64,000 nucleotides of DNA from Sphingopyxis sp. (GTDB taxonomy: Bacteria; Pseudomonadota; Alphaproteobacteria; Sphingomonadales; Sphingomonadaceae), in NCBI GenBank assembly GCA_013823985.1, contig PNNB01000001.1, positions 214,274 to 278,273 on the forward strand. The letters run 5' to 3'. Numbering within the stretch: the stretch's first letter is position 1; each line of letters starts with the position of its first letter. A program made the position numbers and the translations under genes. The notes below the pieces were generated by a model, which saw only the letters and a program-made list of their open reading frames with translations, ran no database searches and was not told the DNA's origin. This document shows positions 56,410 to 64,000 of the stretch, in pieces.

Positions 56410-56733
56410 TCAGCCCCCGACTGCGGCGACACGGATCCCTGAAACAATGGCGGTCGCCCCGAACAGGACGAAGCAACCCACGATGACGGTTGTGCCAAAG
56501 CGCCAGTTCATCCGGCCGGTCAGCATCATCATGCCCACAACGGCAACCGCGATGACGGCCGCGGTGGTCGCCACATTGCCCAACAACGTGCCCTGCATCC
56601 AGTTGAGGGCGTTGACGATGGGACCTGACCCTTGCGGGTCGGCGATTGCAGTCTGCGCGAAGGCCGTTTGGGGTAAGGCTCCGATCGTTGCGGCTATGGC
56701 GGAAAATTTTGTTTTAAACTTCGTCATCGACAT
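56410..56733 (-). CDS. virB2: Type IV secretion pilin VirB2/TrbC
   Basis: 107 residues from the ATG at 56733, which has GAGG five bases upstream; a Met five codons earlier lacks one. A signal peptide ends '...TAFAQ'. Two hydrophobic helices follow ('TAAVIAVAVVGMMMLTG', 'TVIVGCFVLFGATAIVSG') separated by a short basic loop, the VirB2 prepilin plan. It begins within 8 bp of the virB1 stop. Confidence 0.9.
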   Translation of the reverse strand: MSMTKFKTKFSAIAATIGALPQTAFAQTAIADPQGSGPIVNALNWMQGTLLGNVATTAAVIAVAVVGMMMLTGRMNWRFGTTVIVGCFVLFGATAIVSGIRVAAVGG

Positions 56734-56740
56734 GCTGGCC

Positions 56741-57352
56741 TCATTCATAGGAGTTACGCTGAAGCGATATGGCAGAGAGCCTGCGCATGATCTGGCGCAC
56801 ATAATTCTGCGTTTCGCGATAGGGCGGTATCCCGCCATATTTCATCACTGCACCCGGTCCGGCATTATATGCGGCAAGGGCGAGGGGGACGTTATTGCCG
56901 AAGCGTTCAAGCTGCGCGCGAAGATAGGCGGCGCCGCCAGCGACATTCTGTCGGACATCATGCGGGTTGGTTACGCCAAGGGTTCGCGCCGTAGCCGGCA
57001 TCAATTGCATCACGCCAATTGCCCCGGCGGAAGAACGGGCGCGTGGATTATAACGTGATTCCTGCCACGCAACCGCGTCGACAAGATCGCTGCTGATACC
57101 ATATTTGGCGGCGGCGTGCTGGATATGTTGGCGGACAGTTCCTGTTGGCGGGGGCGGCATTTGCGCCGGCCCGACGATTTCAGCGCCGACATAATCGGGC
57201 ACCAATTGCGGTTCAGGTGTCCATGCCGGGCGCGAAATTTGTACAAAATTGCCATTGCTTGCCAGCTCGAACACTTCGGCTCGGGCAGCATGGGGTGTTG
57301 CCAAGGTTCCGCAAAATACGAAAACCATAGGAAGGATGCGACTTATGACCAT
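56741..57352 (-). CDS. virB1: VirB1-like lytic transglycosylase
   Basis: 203 residues. A signal peptide ends 'AARA'. The SLT domain has catalytic Glu98 ('WQESRYNPRARS') and 'GAIGVMQLMPATA', 'PLALAAYNAGPGAV'. It opens peptidoglycan for assembly of the secretion machine. First gene of the virB operon; the ATG at 57352 is used since the longer frame upstream covers the divergent promoter region of the DUF1800 gene. Confidence 0.9.
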   Translation of the reverse strand: MVISRILPMVFVFCGTLATPHAARAEVFELASNGNFVQISRPAWTPEPQLVPDYVGAEIVGPAQMPPPPTGTVRQHIQHAAAKYGISSDLVDAVAWQESRYNPRARSSAGAIGVMQLMPATARTLGVTNPHDVRQNVAGGAAYLRAQLERFGNNVPLALAAYNAGPGAVMKYGGIPPYRETQNYVRQIMRRLSAISLQRNSYE

Positions 57353-57546
57353 GGCAAAAGCGTAGAAGCCACAGGTTGATAAATGGTTTATATTTACTAT
57401 CCCATATCGTCCCAAAAACACGCTTAACGGGGATTTACCACCTCCCGAAACTATCTCTTGAGCAATGTCCCATAGCAGACCGTTAATGACGAAACCGGAC
57501 ACGGCATTCTCGGGTCTCGCTTTCGTCAATTTGGCGAGGGCGGGAT

Positions 57547-59376
57547 ATGAAGGAAGCACTGCATCAGATATGCCTTGAGGGGGCGTCAGAAATTGAAATA
57601 TCGGACGATGTTGGTCCGGCCTTAGCCGAGGCTCCAGCGCAAACTTCTCCCTATGTCTATGCGCTTCCCGCGGCGTCATTGCTCGTTGCGGCATGTGGCG
57701 GTGGTGGTGCTGGCGGTGGTTCTTCCGCTGCCCCTCCGCCGACGGCGCAAGTTCCAAAGCCGTCAACCGATGCACAAGCGGCTCGCTTCATTCTGAAATC
57801 CAGCCTGTCGGTCAGCGAGGCTGAGATCAGCAACATTAAATCAATCGGCTACGAACCCTGGCTCAATGCCCAGATGGATGCCCCCATCAGCCAGACCGGC
57901 GTCGCATGGCTGTCGTCGCGCGGCTATGACCAGGTCACTGCCGACAATTTCTTCGATAATGAATATCCCGGCGACTATATGATCTGGAACCAGCTCATGT
58001 CCGACGCGAACGGAGTTCGCAAACGCGTTGCGCTTGCGCTTTCCGAATTCTTTGTCGTGTCGCTGACCGGTCTCGATTTCAGCTGGCGTGCACAGGCGAT
58101 TGCCTTTTACTGGGATCAACTGAACTCCAACGCCTTTGGAAGTTTCCGTAAATTGCTGGAGGATGTGACCCTCAATCCGGCAATGGGTTATTATCTGAGT
58201 ACGCGCGGAAACCGGAAAGAAGATACCCGCACGGGACGCGTTCCAGACGAAAACTACGCCCGTGAAGTCATGCAGTTGTTCACAATCGGCCTGTACCAAT
58301 TGAACAATGATGGCACGCGCAAGCTGGACGCAAATAACCAGCCGATTGAGACCTATACCAACAGTGATGTCACCAATTTGGCTCGGGTTTTTACCGGGTA
58401 TAACTGGGACTTCACTGGGAATGTCAAAACCCCTGCGACCAATGATCCGACCCGTCTGATCAACAGCACGGGCTATGTTCTGAAACCTATGACGATTGAC
58501 CCCACCAAGTGGGAGTTTCCGTCAACGACAAGCCAGCATTCCATGTTGGAGGCAACATTCCTCGGGACCACCATCGCGGCGAACACGGACGGTACGGTTG
58601 CGTTGAAAACGGCGCTTGATGCTCTTTTCAATCACGCCAATGTCGGACCGTTCTTTTCCAAACAGATGATCCAGCGGCTTGTGACCAGCAACCCCAGCGC
58701 GGCTTATGTCGACCGGGTCGCCAAGGTATTCAACAATAACGGGTCAGGCACGCGGGGCGACCTGCGCGCAGTGTTCAAGGCTATCCTGCTCGACGACGAA
58801 GCGATGAATGCTTCCGGCCTTACCGCCCCCACATTTGGAAAATTGCGCGAGCCTATCCTTCGCTTCGTGCAATGGGGCCGGACCTTCGGTGCTGCTTCGA
58901 CAAGCGGTAACTGGCGGATCGGCAATCTGTCCGATCTGGTCAGTGGACTCGGGCAAAGCGCATTGCGGTCGCCATCGGTCTTCAACTTTTTCCGGCCGGG
59001 TTATGTCCCCGCCAATACCGCAATTGCCACCAATTCGCTCGTCGCACCGGAATTCCAGCTCATCAATGAATCCAGCACGCCGGGCTATGTGAATTACATG
59101 ACTTCGGCCATTGGCAGCACCAATGGTGTGGGGGGCGATGTGAAAGCGGCCTACACCAGCGAACTTGCCATCGCCCATGACTCGACAGCTTTGCTTGATC
59201 GGATCTGCTTACTGCTGGCCGCAAACCAGATTTCGGACACGACCAAGGCAACGATCAAAACCGCGCTGGATGCCACGACGGTTACGCAAACCAGCACCAC
59301 CGCCGAAAAGCAGCGCCGGGTCTATATGGCTGTGTTGCTCGTCATGGCTTCCCCCGACTATCTTGTTCAGAAGTAA
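57547..59376 (+). CDS. DUF1800 family exported protein (atypical lipoprotein)
   Basis: 609 residues. The N-terminal 37 residues are acidic, with a hydrophobic run 'VYALPAASLLVAAC' ending in Cys50, then a Gly-rich stretch 'GGGGAGGGSS'. This looks like a lipobox, but without the usual basic n-region. The body has 'TDAQAARFILKSSLSVSEAEI', 'LNPAMGYYLSTRGNRKEDTRTGRVPDENYAREVMQLFTIGLYQLN' motifs and '...KLREPILRFVQWGRTF', the DUF1800 signature. GAGG lies seven bases before the start. It is followed after 11 bp by its usual partner DUF1501; the pair's function is unknown. Confidence 0.88.
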   Translation: MKEALHQICLEGASEIEISDDVGPALAEAPAQTSPYVYALPAASLLVAACGGGGAGGGSSAAPPPTAQVPKPSTDAQAARFILKSSLSVSEAEISNIKSIGYEPWLNAQMDAPISQTGVAWLSSRGYDQVTADNFFDNEYPGDYMIWNQLMSDANGVRKRVALALSEFFVVSLTGLDFSWRAQAIAFYWDQLNSNAFGSFRKLLEDVTLNPAMGYYLSTRGNRKEDTRTGRVPDENYAREVMQLFTIGLYQLNNDGTRKLDANNQPIETYTNSDVTNLARVFTGYNWDFTGNVKTPATNDPTRLINSTGYVLKPMTIDPTKWEFPSTTSQHSMLEATFLGTTIAANTDGTVALKTALDALFNHANVGPFFSKQMIQRLVTSNPSAAYVDRVAKVFNNNGSGTRGDLRAVFKAILLDDEAMNASGLTAPTFGKLREPILRFVQWGRTFGAASTSGNWRIGNLSDLVSGLGQSALRSPSVFNFFRPGYVPANTAIATNSLVAPEFQLINESSTPGYVNYMTSAIGSTNGVGGDVKAAYTSELAIAHDSTALLDRICLLLAANQISDTTKATIKTALDATTVTQTSTTAEKQRRVYMAVLLVMASPDYLVQK

Positions 59377-59387
59377 AGGCTTTCGCT

Positions 59388-60821
59388 ATGCATATCGGTA
59401 AAGCAAACGAACTTTCGCGGCGTGCCTTTCTTCGTCGTTCGAAACAATTGGCGGTCGCAGGATCGGCGTCGTCTTTCGCCCTAGGTCTCGCCGGGATTGG
59501 CGAAGCTGCGGCGTTCAGTGCCGGCAATGATTACAAGGCGCTGGTCTGCATCTTCCTCTATGGCGGGAACGACCACAACAGCACGCTGATGCCGTTCGAT
59601 TCCACCAATTATGATCTTTACAGCGCCATTCGCGGTGGGGGTGCGGGGCAGACGGCAGGCGGGATTACCCTTGCACGCGCCAGCCTTGCCGCGACCGCCT
59701 TGACGCCGAGTGGCGGGCAGGTGCTGACGAACAATCTGCAATATGCGCTCGCACCGCAGATGACGCGGCTGAAGGCCCTGTTTGACGCGGGGCGGATGGC
59801 GCCATTGTTGAACGTCGGGCCATTAATCGCGCCGCTCACGCTTGCGCAGTATAACAGTTCCAACATCACCGCGAACCCGCGCCCGGCCAAACTGTTTTCG
59901 CATAATGACCAGCAGTCGACGTGGCAGTCTTCCAAGCCGGAAGGGGCCACCGACGGCTGGGGTGGGCGTATGGGCGACCTTGCCATGTCCAGCAACGCCA
60001 ACGCGCTGTTCACCTGCATTTCGGCGACCGGCAATGCCGTGTTCCTGTCCGGCCAACAGGCCTTGACCTATCAGGTCTCGTCGAGCGGCGCGCTGGCGGT
60101 CAACGGGATCAAGAGCAACCTCTACGGCTCATCCGCAGGAAGTGCTGCGCTCCGTACCTTGATGACACAGACGAGCAACAATGTGTTCGAAGCCGAATAT
60201 AACCGGGTCGCCAAGCGCTCGATCGATGCGGAGGGCGTCGTGGCTGCGGCATTGCAACCGATCACGCTCGCGACCTCCTTTCGTCCCGCCACCGGACGCA
60301 ATGGTTTGGCTGAACAGTTACAAGTCGTCGCACGCCTGATCGCCGCCCGCCAACCCTTGGGTGCCCGGCGGCAGGTGTTCATGGTCAGTATGGGCGGCTT
60401 CGATCTGCACGACAATCTGATCTCCAATCAGGCTAATCTGATGGGGCAGCTCGATTTCGCGATGGATGCCTTTTACCGGGCGACGGTCGAATTGGGCGTG
60501 GCGGATAAGGTCACGACCTTCACCGCGTCCGACTTCGGCCGGACGTTGCAATCCAATGGCGATGGGTCCGACCATGGCTGGGGTTCGCACCACTTCATCA
60601 TGGGCGGCGCGGTCAATGGCGGGCGCTTCTATGGCGTGGCGCCGCAGATTTCGGTCACCAGTCCAGATCAGGTCGGGCAGGGCAGATTGTTGCCGAGCAT
60701 ATCGGTTGACCAATATGCATCGACACTCGCCACATGGTTCGGGGTTGCACCCAGTGAACTGGCCAGCGTATCGCCCAATATCGGCCGTTTTGCGACGAGC
60801 AATCTGGGCTTCATGGCCTAA
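59388..60821 (+). CDS. DUF1501 family protein with Tat signal
   Basis: 477 residues. Ser10-Arg11-Arg12-Ala-Phe-Leu matches the twin-arginine consensus SRRxFL, so it is exported folded. 'LVCIFLYGGNDHNSTLMPFD' and 'VTTFTASDFGRTLQSNGDGSDHGWG' show the DUF1501 (alkaline-phosphatase-superfamily-like) metal-site residues. It is paired with DUF1800; both are likely cell-surface or periplasmic. A strong bidirectional terminator follows. Confidence 0.88.
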   Translation: MHIGKANELSRRAFLRRSKQLAVAGSASSFALGLAGIGEAAAFSAGNDYKALVCIFLYGGNDHNSTLMPFDSTNYDLYSAIRGGGAGQTAGGITLARASLAATALTPSGGQVLTNNLQYALAPQMTRLKALFDAGRMAPLLNVGPLIAPLTLAQYNSSNITANPRPAKLFSHNDQQSTWQSSKPEGATDGWGGRMGDLAMSSNANALFTCISATGNAVFLSGQQALTYQVSSSGALAVNGIKSNLYGSSAGSAALRTLMTQTSNNVFEAEYNRVAKRSIDAEGVVAAALQPITLATSFRPATGRNGLAEQLQVVARLIAARQPLGARRQVFMVSMGGFDLHDNLISNQANLMGQLDFAMDAFYRATVELGVADKVTTFTASDFGRTLQSNGDGSDHGWGSHHFIMGGAVNGGRFYGVAPQISVTSPDQVGQGRLLPSISVDQYASTLATWFGVAPSELASVSPNIGRFATSNLGFMA

Positions 60822-60845
60822 AGGACGGTTGTCCCAGGCATAAAA

Positions 60846-60877
60846 AAGCCCGCCGCTGCCTTGGGCAGGGCGGGCTT
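60846..60877. terminator. Bidirectional intrinsic terminator
   Basis: AAGCCCGCC pairs with GGCGGGCTT, with an inner CTGCC/GGCAG stem. A-rich sequence on the left side supplies the T-run for the minus-strand lipoprotein gene, and T-rich sequence on the right serves the plus-strand DUF1501 gene. The hairpin sits between the two convergent stops. Confidence 0.86.
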
Positions 60878-60895
60878 ATTTACAAAGAGCGCGAT

Positions 60896-61192
60896 TTACT
60901 TCGCAGCTTCTTTCATGTCCTTGCCAGCTTCTTCGACAGCAGCGCCAGCAGCGGCGGTTGCGTCCTTGGCAGCGTCTGCGGTTGCGTCGGCAGCTTTGTC
61001 AGCAGCTTCTGCAGTTGCGTCAGCAGCGCCTTCGGCCTTGTCCATTGCGGTTTCAGCGCCAGCTTCAACAGCATTGCCGGTTGCTTCTACAGCTTCCGTC
61101 GTTTCTTCAGCTGCCTTTTCGCCGGACTGGCCACATGCGCCAAGTGCTACGGTGAATGCCAAAGCGGCGGCGGTTGCGACAAATTTCTTCAT
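60896..61192 (-). CDS. Alanine-rich repeat lipoprotein
   Basis: 98 residues. Signal peptide 'KKFVATAAALAFTVALGAC' with lipobox LGAC (Cys20). The mature part is almost entirely Ala, Glu, Asp, Lys and Thr in tandem near-repeats ('ADATAEAADKAADATADAA'), predicted to form one long amphipathic helix. Similar small Ala/Lys lipoproteins are abundant in sphingomonads, sometimes called entericidin-like or 'PHB-granule like' proteins; function unknown. Codon repetition is high, so the gene may vary in length between strains. Confidence 0.78.
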   Translation of the reverse strand: MKKFVATAAALAFTVALGACGQSGEKAAEETTEAVEATGNAVEAGAETAMDKAEGAADATAEAADKAADATADAAKDATAAAGAAVEEAGKDMKEAAK

Positions 61193-61264
61193 TACGTTAT
61201 CTCCTATATCCCTATGGCCCCTTGCGGGGACTTTGGCCTAACGGAAGAATCCCGATTTATGCAA

Positions 61265-61678
61265 CTATTTTTCGACACCTTTGCCCTTTCCCCATTGCCG
61301 GGCAAGTGTGTAGCCGAGATAGCCTGTCCCGAAGAGAGCATAGAGCGGTTCGGGCAGTCCGTTCAGATAGGCATTCATTCCCGCCGCAATATCCGCCGCC
61401 GCTTCAGGGCGGACGGCGGCGATTAAGCCCATGGGTATGGCCCACAGGATCATCGCATACATAACATATAGGAAACTTGGTCGCGGACGGCTGGTCCAGG
61501 GGTCGGGCGACTGCGCTTCTGCCAGCACCGCGGACAATTGGGTGCGAAGGCTTTCCATCTCCAGACTTCCCTCTAGCTTGATCAGTTCCAGCTTGGCCGC
61601 ATCGCGTGCCTTGGGGTCGGGAATGATCTTGTCGATCAGGCCAGCAATGGGGCCGATGATATTTTCGATAAGTGCCAT
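61265..61678 (-). CDS. GTA-type 3TM holin
   Basis: 137 residues. 'PIAGLIDKIIPDPKARDAAKLELIKLEG' at the start and 'WTSRPRPSFLYVMYAMILWAIP' in the middle match the GTA_holin_3TM family. There are membrane segments at about residues 68-88 and 110-125, with a possible third at the N-terminus. Such holins open the inner membrane for release of gene-transfer agents or phages. It is directly downstream (22 bp) of the endolysin gene. Confidence 0.75.
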   Translation of the reverse strand: MALIENIIGPIAGLIDKIIPDPKARDAAKLELIKLEGSLEMESLRTQLSAVLAEAQSPDPWTSRPRPSFLYVMYAMILWAIPMGLIAAVRPEAAADIAAGMNAYLNGLPEPLYALFGTGYLGYTLARQWGKGKGVEK

Positions 61679-61700
61679 AGTCTATCTCCTCGCGGTGAAA

Positions 61701-62249
61701 TTATCCAATACGGTTCGCAAGCCAGCCATAGGCAAAGGCTTCCTGTGACGGGCGCGTTTCGGCCAGATTGATGTAGTGCGCGCCCTGCAGGGCATCGATT
61801 GCCTTGCGCAAAACCTCTGCGCCGTCTGTGCCCCGAACGCGAAGAAAGGCATCCAGCGCGTCAAGCGTGCGCGGCCCGATCTGCCGGTCCACCACCAGAT
61901 CGGAAAAGTCGCGGCCATTGCGGTTCAAGGCATTAAGCGCGCGTTGCAAAAACCCGGAAGCTACCGCCGGTCCGACATTTACCCCACTATCCAGAAGCTC
62001 GATTGCAAGGCGCACCGACCGTGTTGCGACTTTGTCGAATGCGGGGGTGGTCCAATAGGCCTCCCGGTAAATGGCTTCGGCCTTGGCGCGGGGCAGATGG
62101 CGCATATCGCCGTGATAGTCAGCCTCCCGTGCGACAGCCTCGGTAATTCCCCACCGTGTCCGGCCGCCGCGATCGGCGGGATGATCCACATAGCCGCCTT
62201 CGCGCGTCATCAAGGCATCGATATAGGGACTGATATCGCAAACCGTCAT
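61701..62249 (-). CDS. GH108 endolysin (N-acetylmuramidase)
   Basis: 182 residues from the ATG at 62249, which has GAGGAAC about five bases upstream. Catalytic Glu17 lies in 'MTREGGYVDHPADRGGRTRWGIT', the family signature. The C-terminal half contains a peptidoglycan-binding part ('DRQIGPRTLDALDAFL'). Together with the holin it forms a lysis cassette. No secretion signal is evident, consistent with holin-dependent release. A longer frame from 62342 adds unconserved residues. Confidence 0.85.
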   Translation of the reverse strand: MTVCDISPYIDALMTREGGYVDHPADRGGRTRWGITEAVAREADYHGDMRHLPRAKAEAIYREAYWTTPAFDKVATRSVRLAIELLDSGVNVGPAVASGFLQRALNALNRNGRDFSDLVVDRQIGPRTLDALDAFLRVRGTDGAEVLRKAIDALQGAHYINLAETRPSQEAFAYGWLANRIG

Positions 62250-62538
62250 TTCGTTCCTCACTTTCGCGAATCGAAATAACCGATATGGTTCAATGTAGGA
62301 AAGCAGAGAAGTGACTGCGCGCAAAGAGGCGCGCCTTGCCATGAGCCGGACGTGAAAGCCGCTTCAGCGGCGTTCGTATCTATTGGTAGAAAATTGGTCG
62401 GGACGACAGGATTGCAGCAAATAGCTGGAAATACTTAATAAAATAAGGCATGATCCCCTATACAGCACCTGCACAGGTATGGAACTCCGGACCTTTCCGC
62501 CGCTATCCTGCACAGATTCTGCACAGTGGAGCGTGGCT

Positions 62539-63834
62539 ATGGCATTCATTATCGAAAAGGAAGCGTTGAAGTCCGGCCTGATCATTTTCAGGCGCGGCGA
62601 CGTAATCCATCGCAATTTCTATTGCCGCATCAAACTCCCGATGGAGGACCGCTATAAGACAATCGCGCTCGGAACTTCGGATAGGGAGGCAGCGCGCGAC
62701 AAGGCATTCGACCTCGATGCCGACATTCGCTTCCGCATCAAGCATGATGTCCCCGTCTTCAACCGTCCGTTCCGGCAGGTTGCCGAGGAATATATCGCTT
62801 TGCTCGAACGCCGCTTGAAAATTGGCGAGGTGTCTTCGCACAGCCTCAAAAACGTCGCTAACCGCTGCCGCCGGGTTCTGGACGATTATGTTGGCAGCAC
62901 TCAGATTCATCTGATCGGGCAGGACCGCTGGGCCAATTATCCGACATGGCGACGCGAAACAGGCAAAGGCCGGTTGCGTGATCTTGTCAGCGACGCGACC
63001 ATCGGGGCCGAAATGGGCGCGTTCAGCGCGGTAATGAACTTCGCGATCAGCAAGCGTTACGTTCCCGCCAGCCATAGGTTCGAGGGCAAGCCCAAACTCA
63101 AGACGATGCGGCGGGACGAATTTACGTCTGAGGAGTATCGGAAACTGCATAGCTTCGGCCGCAAGTGGATCAAGGATGCGACCTCGCCCCAGGGCGTCTG
63201 GTATCGCAACATCTGCTACAATTTCATGTTGATCATGTGCAACACGGGGATGCGACCGCCCGAAGCCAAGAACCTGCGCTGGCGAGATATCATGCCTGCC
63301 AAGGATCGAGATGGACGCGAAATTGTGGTGATGTTCGTTCAGGGCAAAGGTAAGTCGCGCAAGCTGGTCGCCCCCAAAAGCGTCGGCGACTATCTTGAGC
63401 GGGTGCGGGAGACGTCGAAGGCGACCAAGCCGGACGATCCCGTCTTCACCATTATCAACGGCAAGCCCGCCAAATACCTATATAGTGACACCGTCCAAGA
63501 CCTGCTGACGGAATCAGGTTTGCGGATGGGGCCGAACGGTATTGCACGCTCGACCTATTGTTTCCGCCACACGTACGCTACGTTCCGCCTGTCCGAAGGT
63601 GTCGATGTCTATATCCTTGCCGAACAGATGGGCACATCGGTCAAGATGATCGAGCAACATTATGGCCATGTGAACACCATCAAGCACGCCGACCGCGTGT
63701 TGATGGGCATGACCGGCTGGGAATTGATTCGTGAACCCGGAGACGACAGCGAGGCAGCGGCAAAAGCTGCCAAAGCCGCCGCGTCGCGGGATATTGCAGG
63801 TCGCTCCCGAGTGCCGAGATCCGCGAGGCGTTAG
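62539..63834 (+). CDS. Phage-type tyrosine integrase
   Basis: 431 residues from the ATG at 62539, preceded by TGGAG. An N-terminal arm-binding/core-binding region (about 1-190) precedes the catalytic domain with Arg239 ('NTGMRPPEAKNLRW'), Lys around 270 ('VQGKGKSRKLV'), Arg343-His344 ('FRHTYATF') and nucleophile Tyr375 ('IEQHYGHV'). The usual H of the HxxR motif is replaced by Tyr340. It is distinct from the Xer pair. It marks a mobile element whose body may lie to the right of this window; no att site was identified. Confidence 0.85.
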   Translation: MAFIIEKEALKSGLIIFRRGDVIHRNFYCRIKLPMEDRYKTIALGTSDREAARDKAFDLDADIRFRIKHDVPVFNRPFRQVAEEYIALLERRLKIGEVSSHSLKNVANRCRRVLDDYVGSTQIHLIGQDRWANYPTWRRETGKGRLRDLVSDATIGAEMGAFSAVMNFAISKRYVPASHRFEGKPKLKTMRRDEFTSEEYRKLHSFGRKWIKDATSPQGVWYRNICYNFMLIMCNTGMRPPEAKNLRWRDIMPAKDRDGREIVVMFVQGKGKSRKLVAPKSVGDYLERVRETSKATKPDDPVFTIINGKPAKYLYSDTVQDLLTESGLRMGPNGIARSTYCFRHTYATFRLSEGVDVYILAEQMGTSVKMIEQHYGHVNTIKHADRVLMGMTGWELIREPGDDSEAAAKAAKAAASRDIAGRSRVPRSARR

Positions 63835-63872
63835 CAGATCAGCCATCAAGCCGCGCTGTATCGCAAGCGCTT

Positions 63873-64000
63873 TCAGACCCTCTTCCTTTCAAACGCTGGC
63901 TCCGCACCGATGGTGCCCTTTGGAGCCTTGCGTTTGCGCCGGTTTCCCGATGCGCCGCTGGCGCTCTTGGTCGGGATACCGGCCAAGCGGGCGAAGGAAA
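63873..64000 (-). CDS. C-terminal end of an unidentified protein (partial)
   Basis: An open frame runs from the window edge to a stop at 63873-63875. The visible end is basic and low-complexity ('SASGASGNRRKRKAPKGTIG' then 'FERKRV'). It is not recognised; coding is possible but not proven by this short stretch. Confidence 0.3.
   Translation of the reverse strand, partial: SFARLAGIPTKSASGASGNRRKRKAPKGTIGAEPAFERKRV

Noticed and set aside
60950..61110. CRISPR-like repetition in the Ala-rich lipoprotein gene
   Set aside because: The repeats are short in-frame codon repeats (GCA/GCG) without fixed-length spacers.

Overview
The window is chromosomal DNA from an alphaproteobacterium, most likely of the order Sphingomonadales (Sphingopyxis/Sphingorhabdus-like). 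This is inferred from the gene set and order, from heat-shock promoters of the alphaproteobacterial RpoH form (CTTG-N17-CCTATAT), from the exosortase-A/PEP-CTERM amidotransferase pair at the left edge, and from a compact VirB cluster. No database search was run; functions are assigned from recognisable family motifs. Most of the window is housekeeping sequence of moderately high GC. A few islands look accessory.

Left part (1-12.5 kb): the end of an exosortase-A/EpsI gene and its asparagine-synthase-like partner; then tRNA and translation genes (truA-fmt, def, rsmI), recR, a LpoA-like lipoprotein divergent from rsmI-yraN, gshB, a DedA protein, xerC, and the minus-strand run rph-rdgB-hemW. From 12.5 to 20.6 kb lies a heat-shock region, hrcA-grpE ... 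dnaK-dnaJ. It is interrupted by an AT-richer gene with a HEPN-type Rx4H motif, a MATE exporter, an HExxH protein and a PCuAC copper-chaperone lipoprotein. grpE and dnaK each have a matching RpoH promoter. A perfect inverted repeat sits inside the dnaK promoter spacer.

Middle (20.6-38.9 kb): a secreted metallo-beta-lactamase-fold enzyme, a large patatin-like protein, radA, cvpA, a NifU/IscU-like protein, a KefB-type antiporter and aroK-aroB. Next comes a plus-strand chain of a 46-codon ORF, a 606-residue secreted protein of unknown function, xerD and accA. It is followed by an M48/LysM protease, two Flp pilin genes (one too short for routine ORF calling), mutT, a methyltransferase divergent from comF-grxC-DUF1178, and tRNA-Arg(CCT).

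Right part (39-64 kb): a stress and DNA-repair group (YbiI-like zinc finger, topoisomerase IB, hypoxanthine-DNA glycosylase, large catalase, a three-domain cNMP-binding flavoprotein). Then the molybdenum aldehyde oxidase paoABC; a tightly packed minus-strand type IV secretion operon virB1-2-3-4-6-9-10-11 with no room for virB5, virB7 or virB8 and no virD4 or relaxase; a DUF1800/DUF1501 export pair; an alanine-rich lipoprotein; a holin/GH108 lysis cassette; and a phage-type integrase at the right edge.

The most interesting items are the reduced VirB machine, the RpoH promoter pair with the embedded dnaK palindrome, the HEPN-like gene inside the heat-shock region, the translationally coupled small ORF before the 606-residue protein, and the GTA-type holin plus endolysin cassette.
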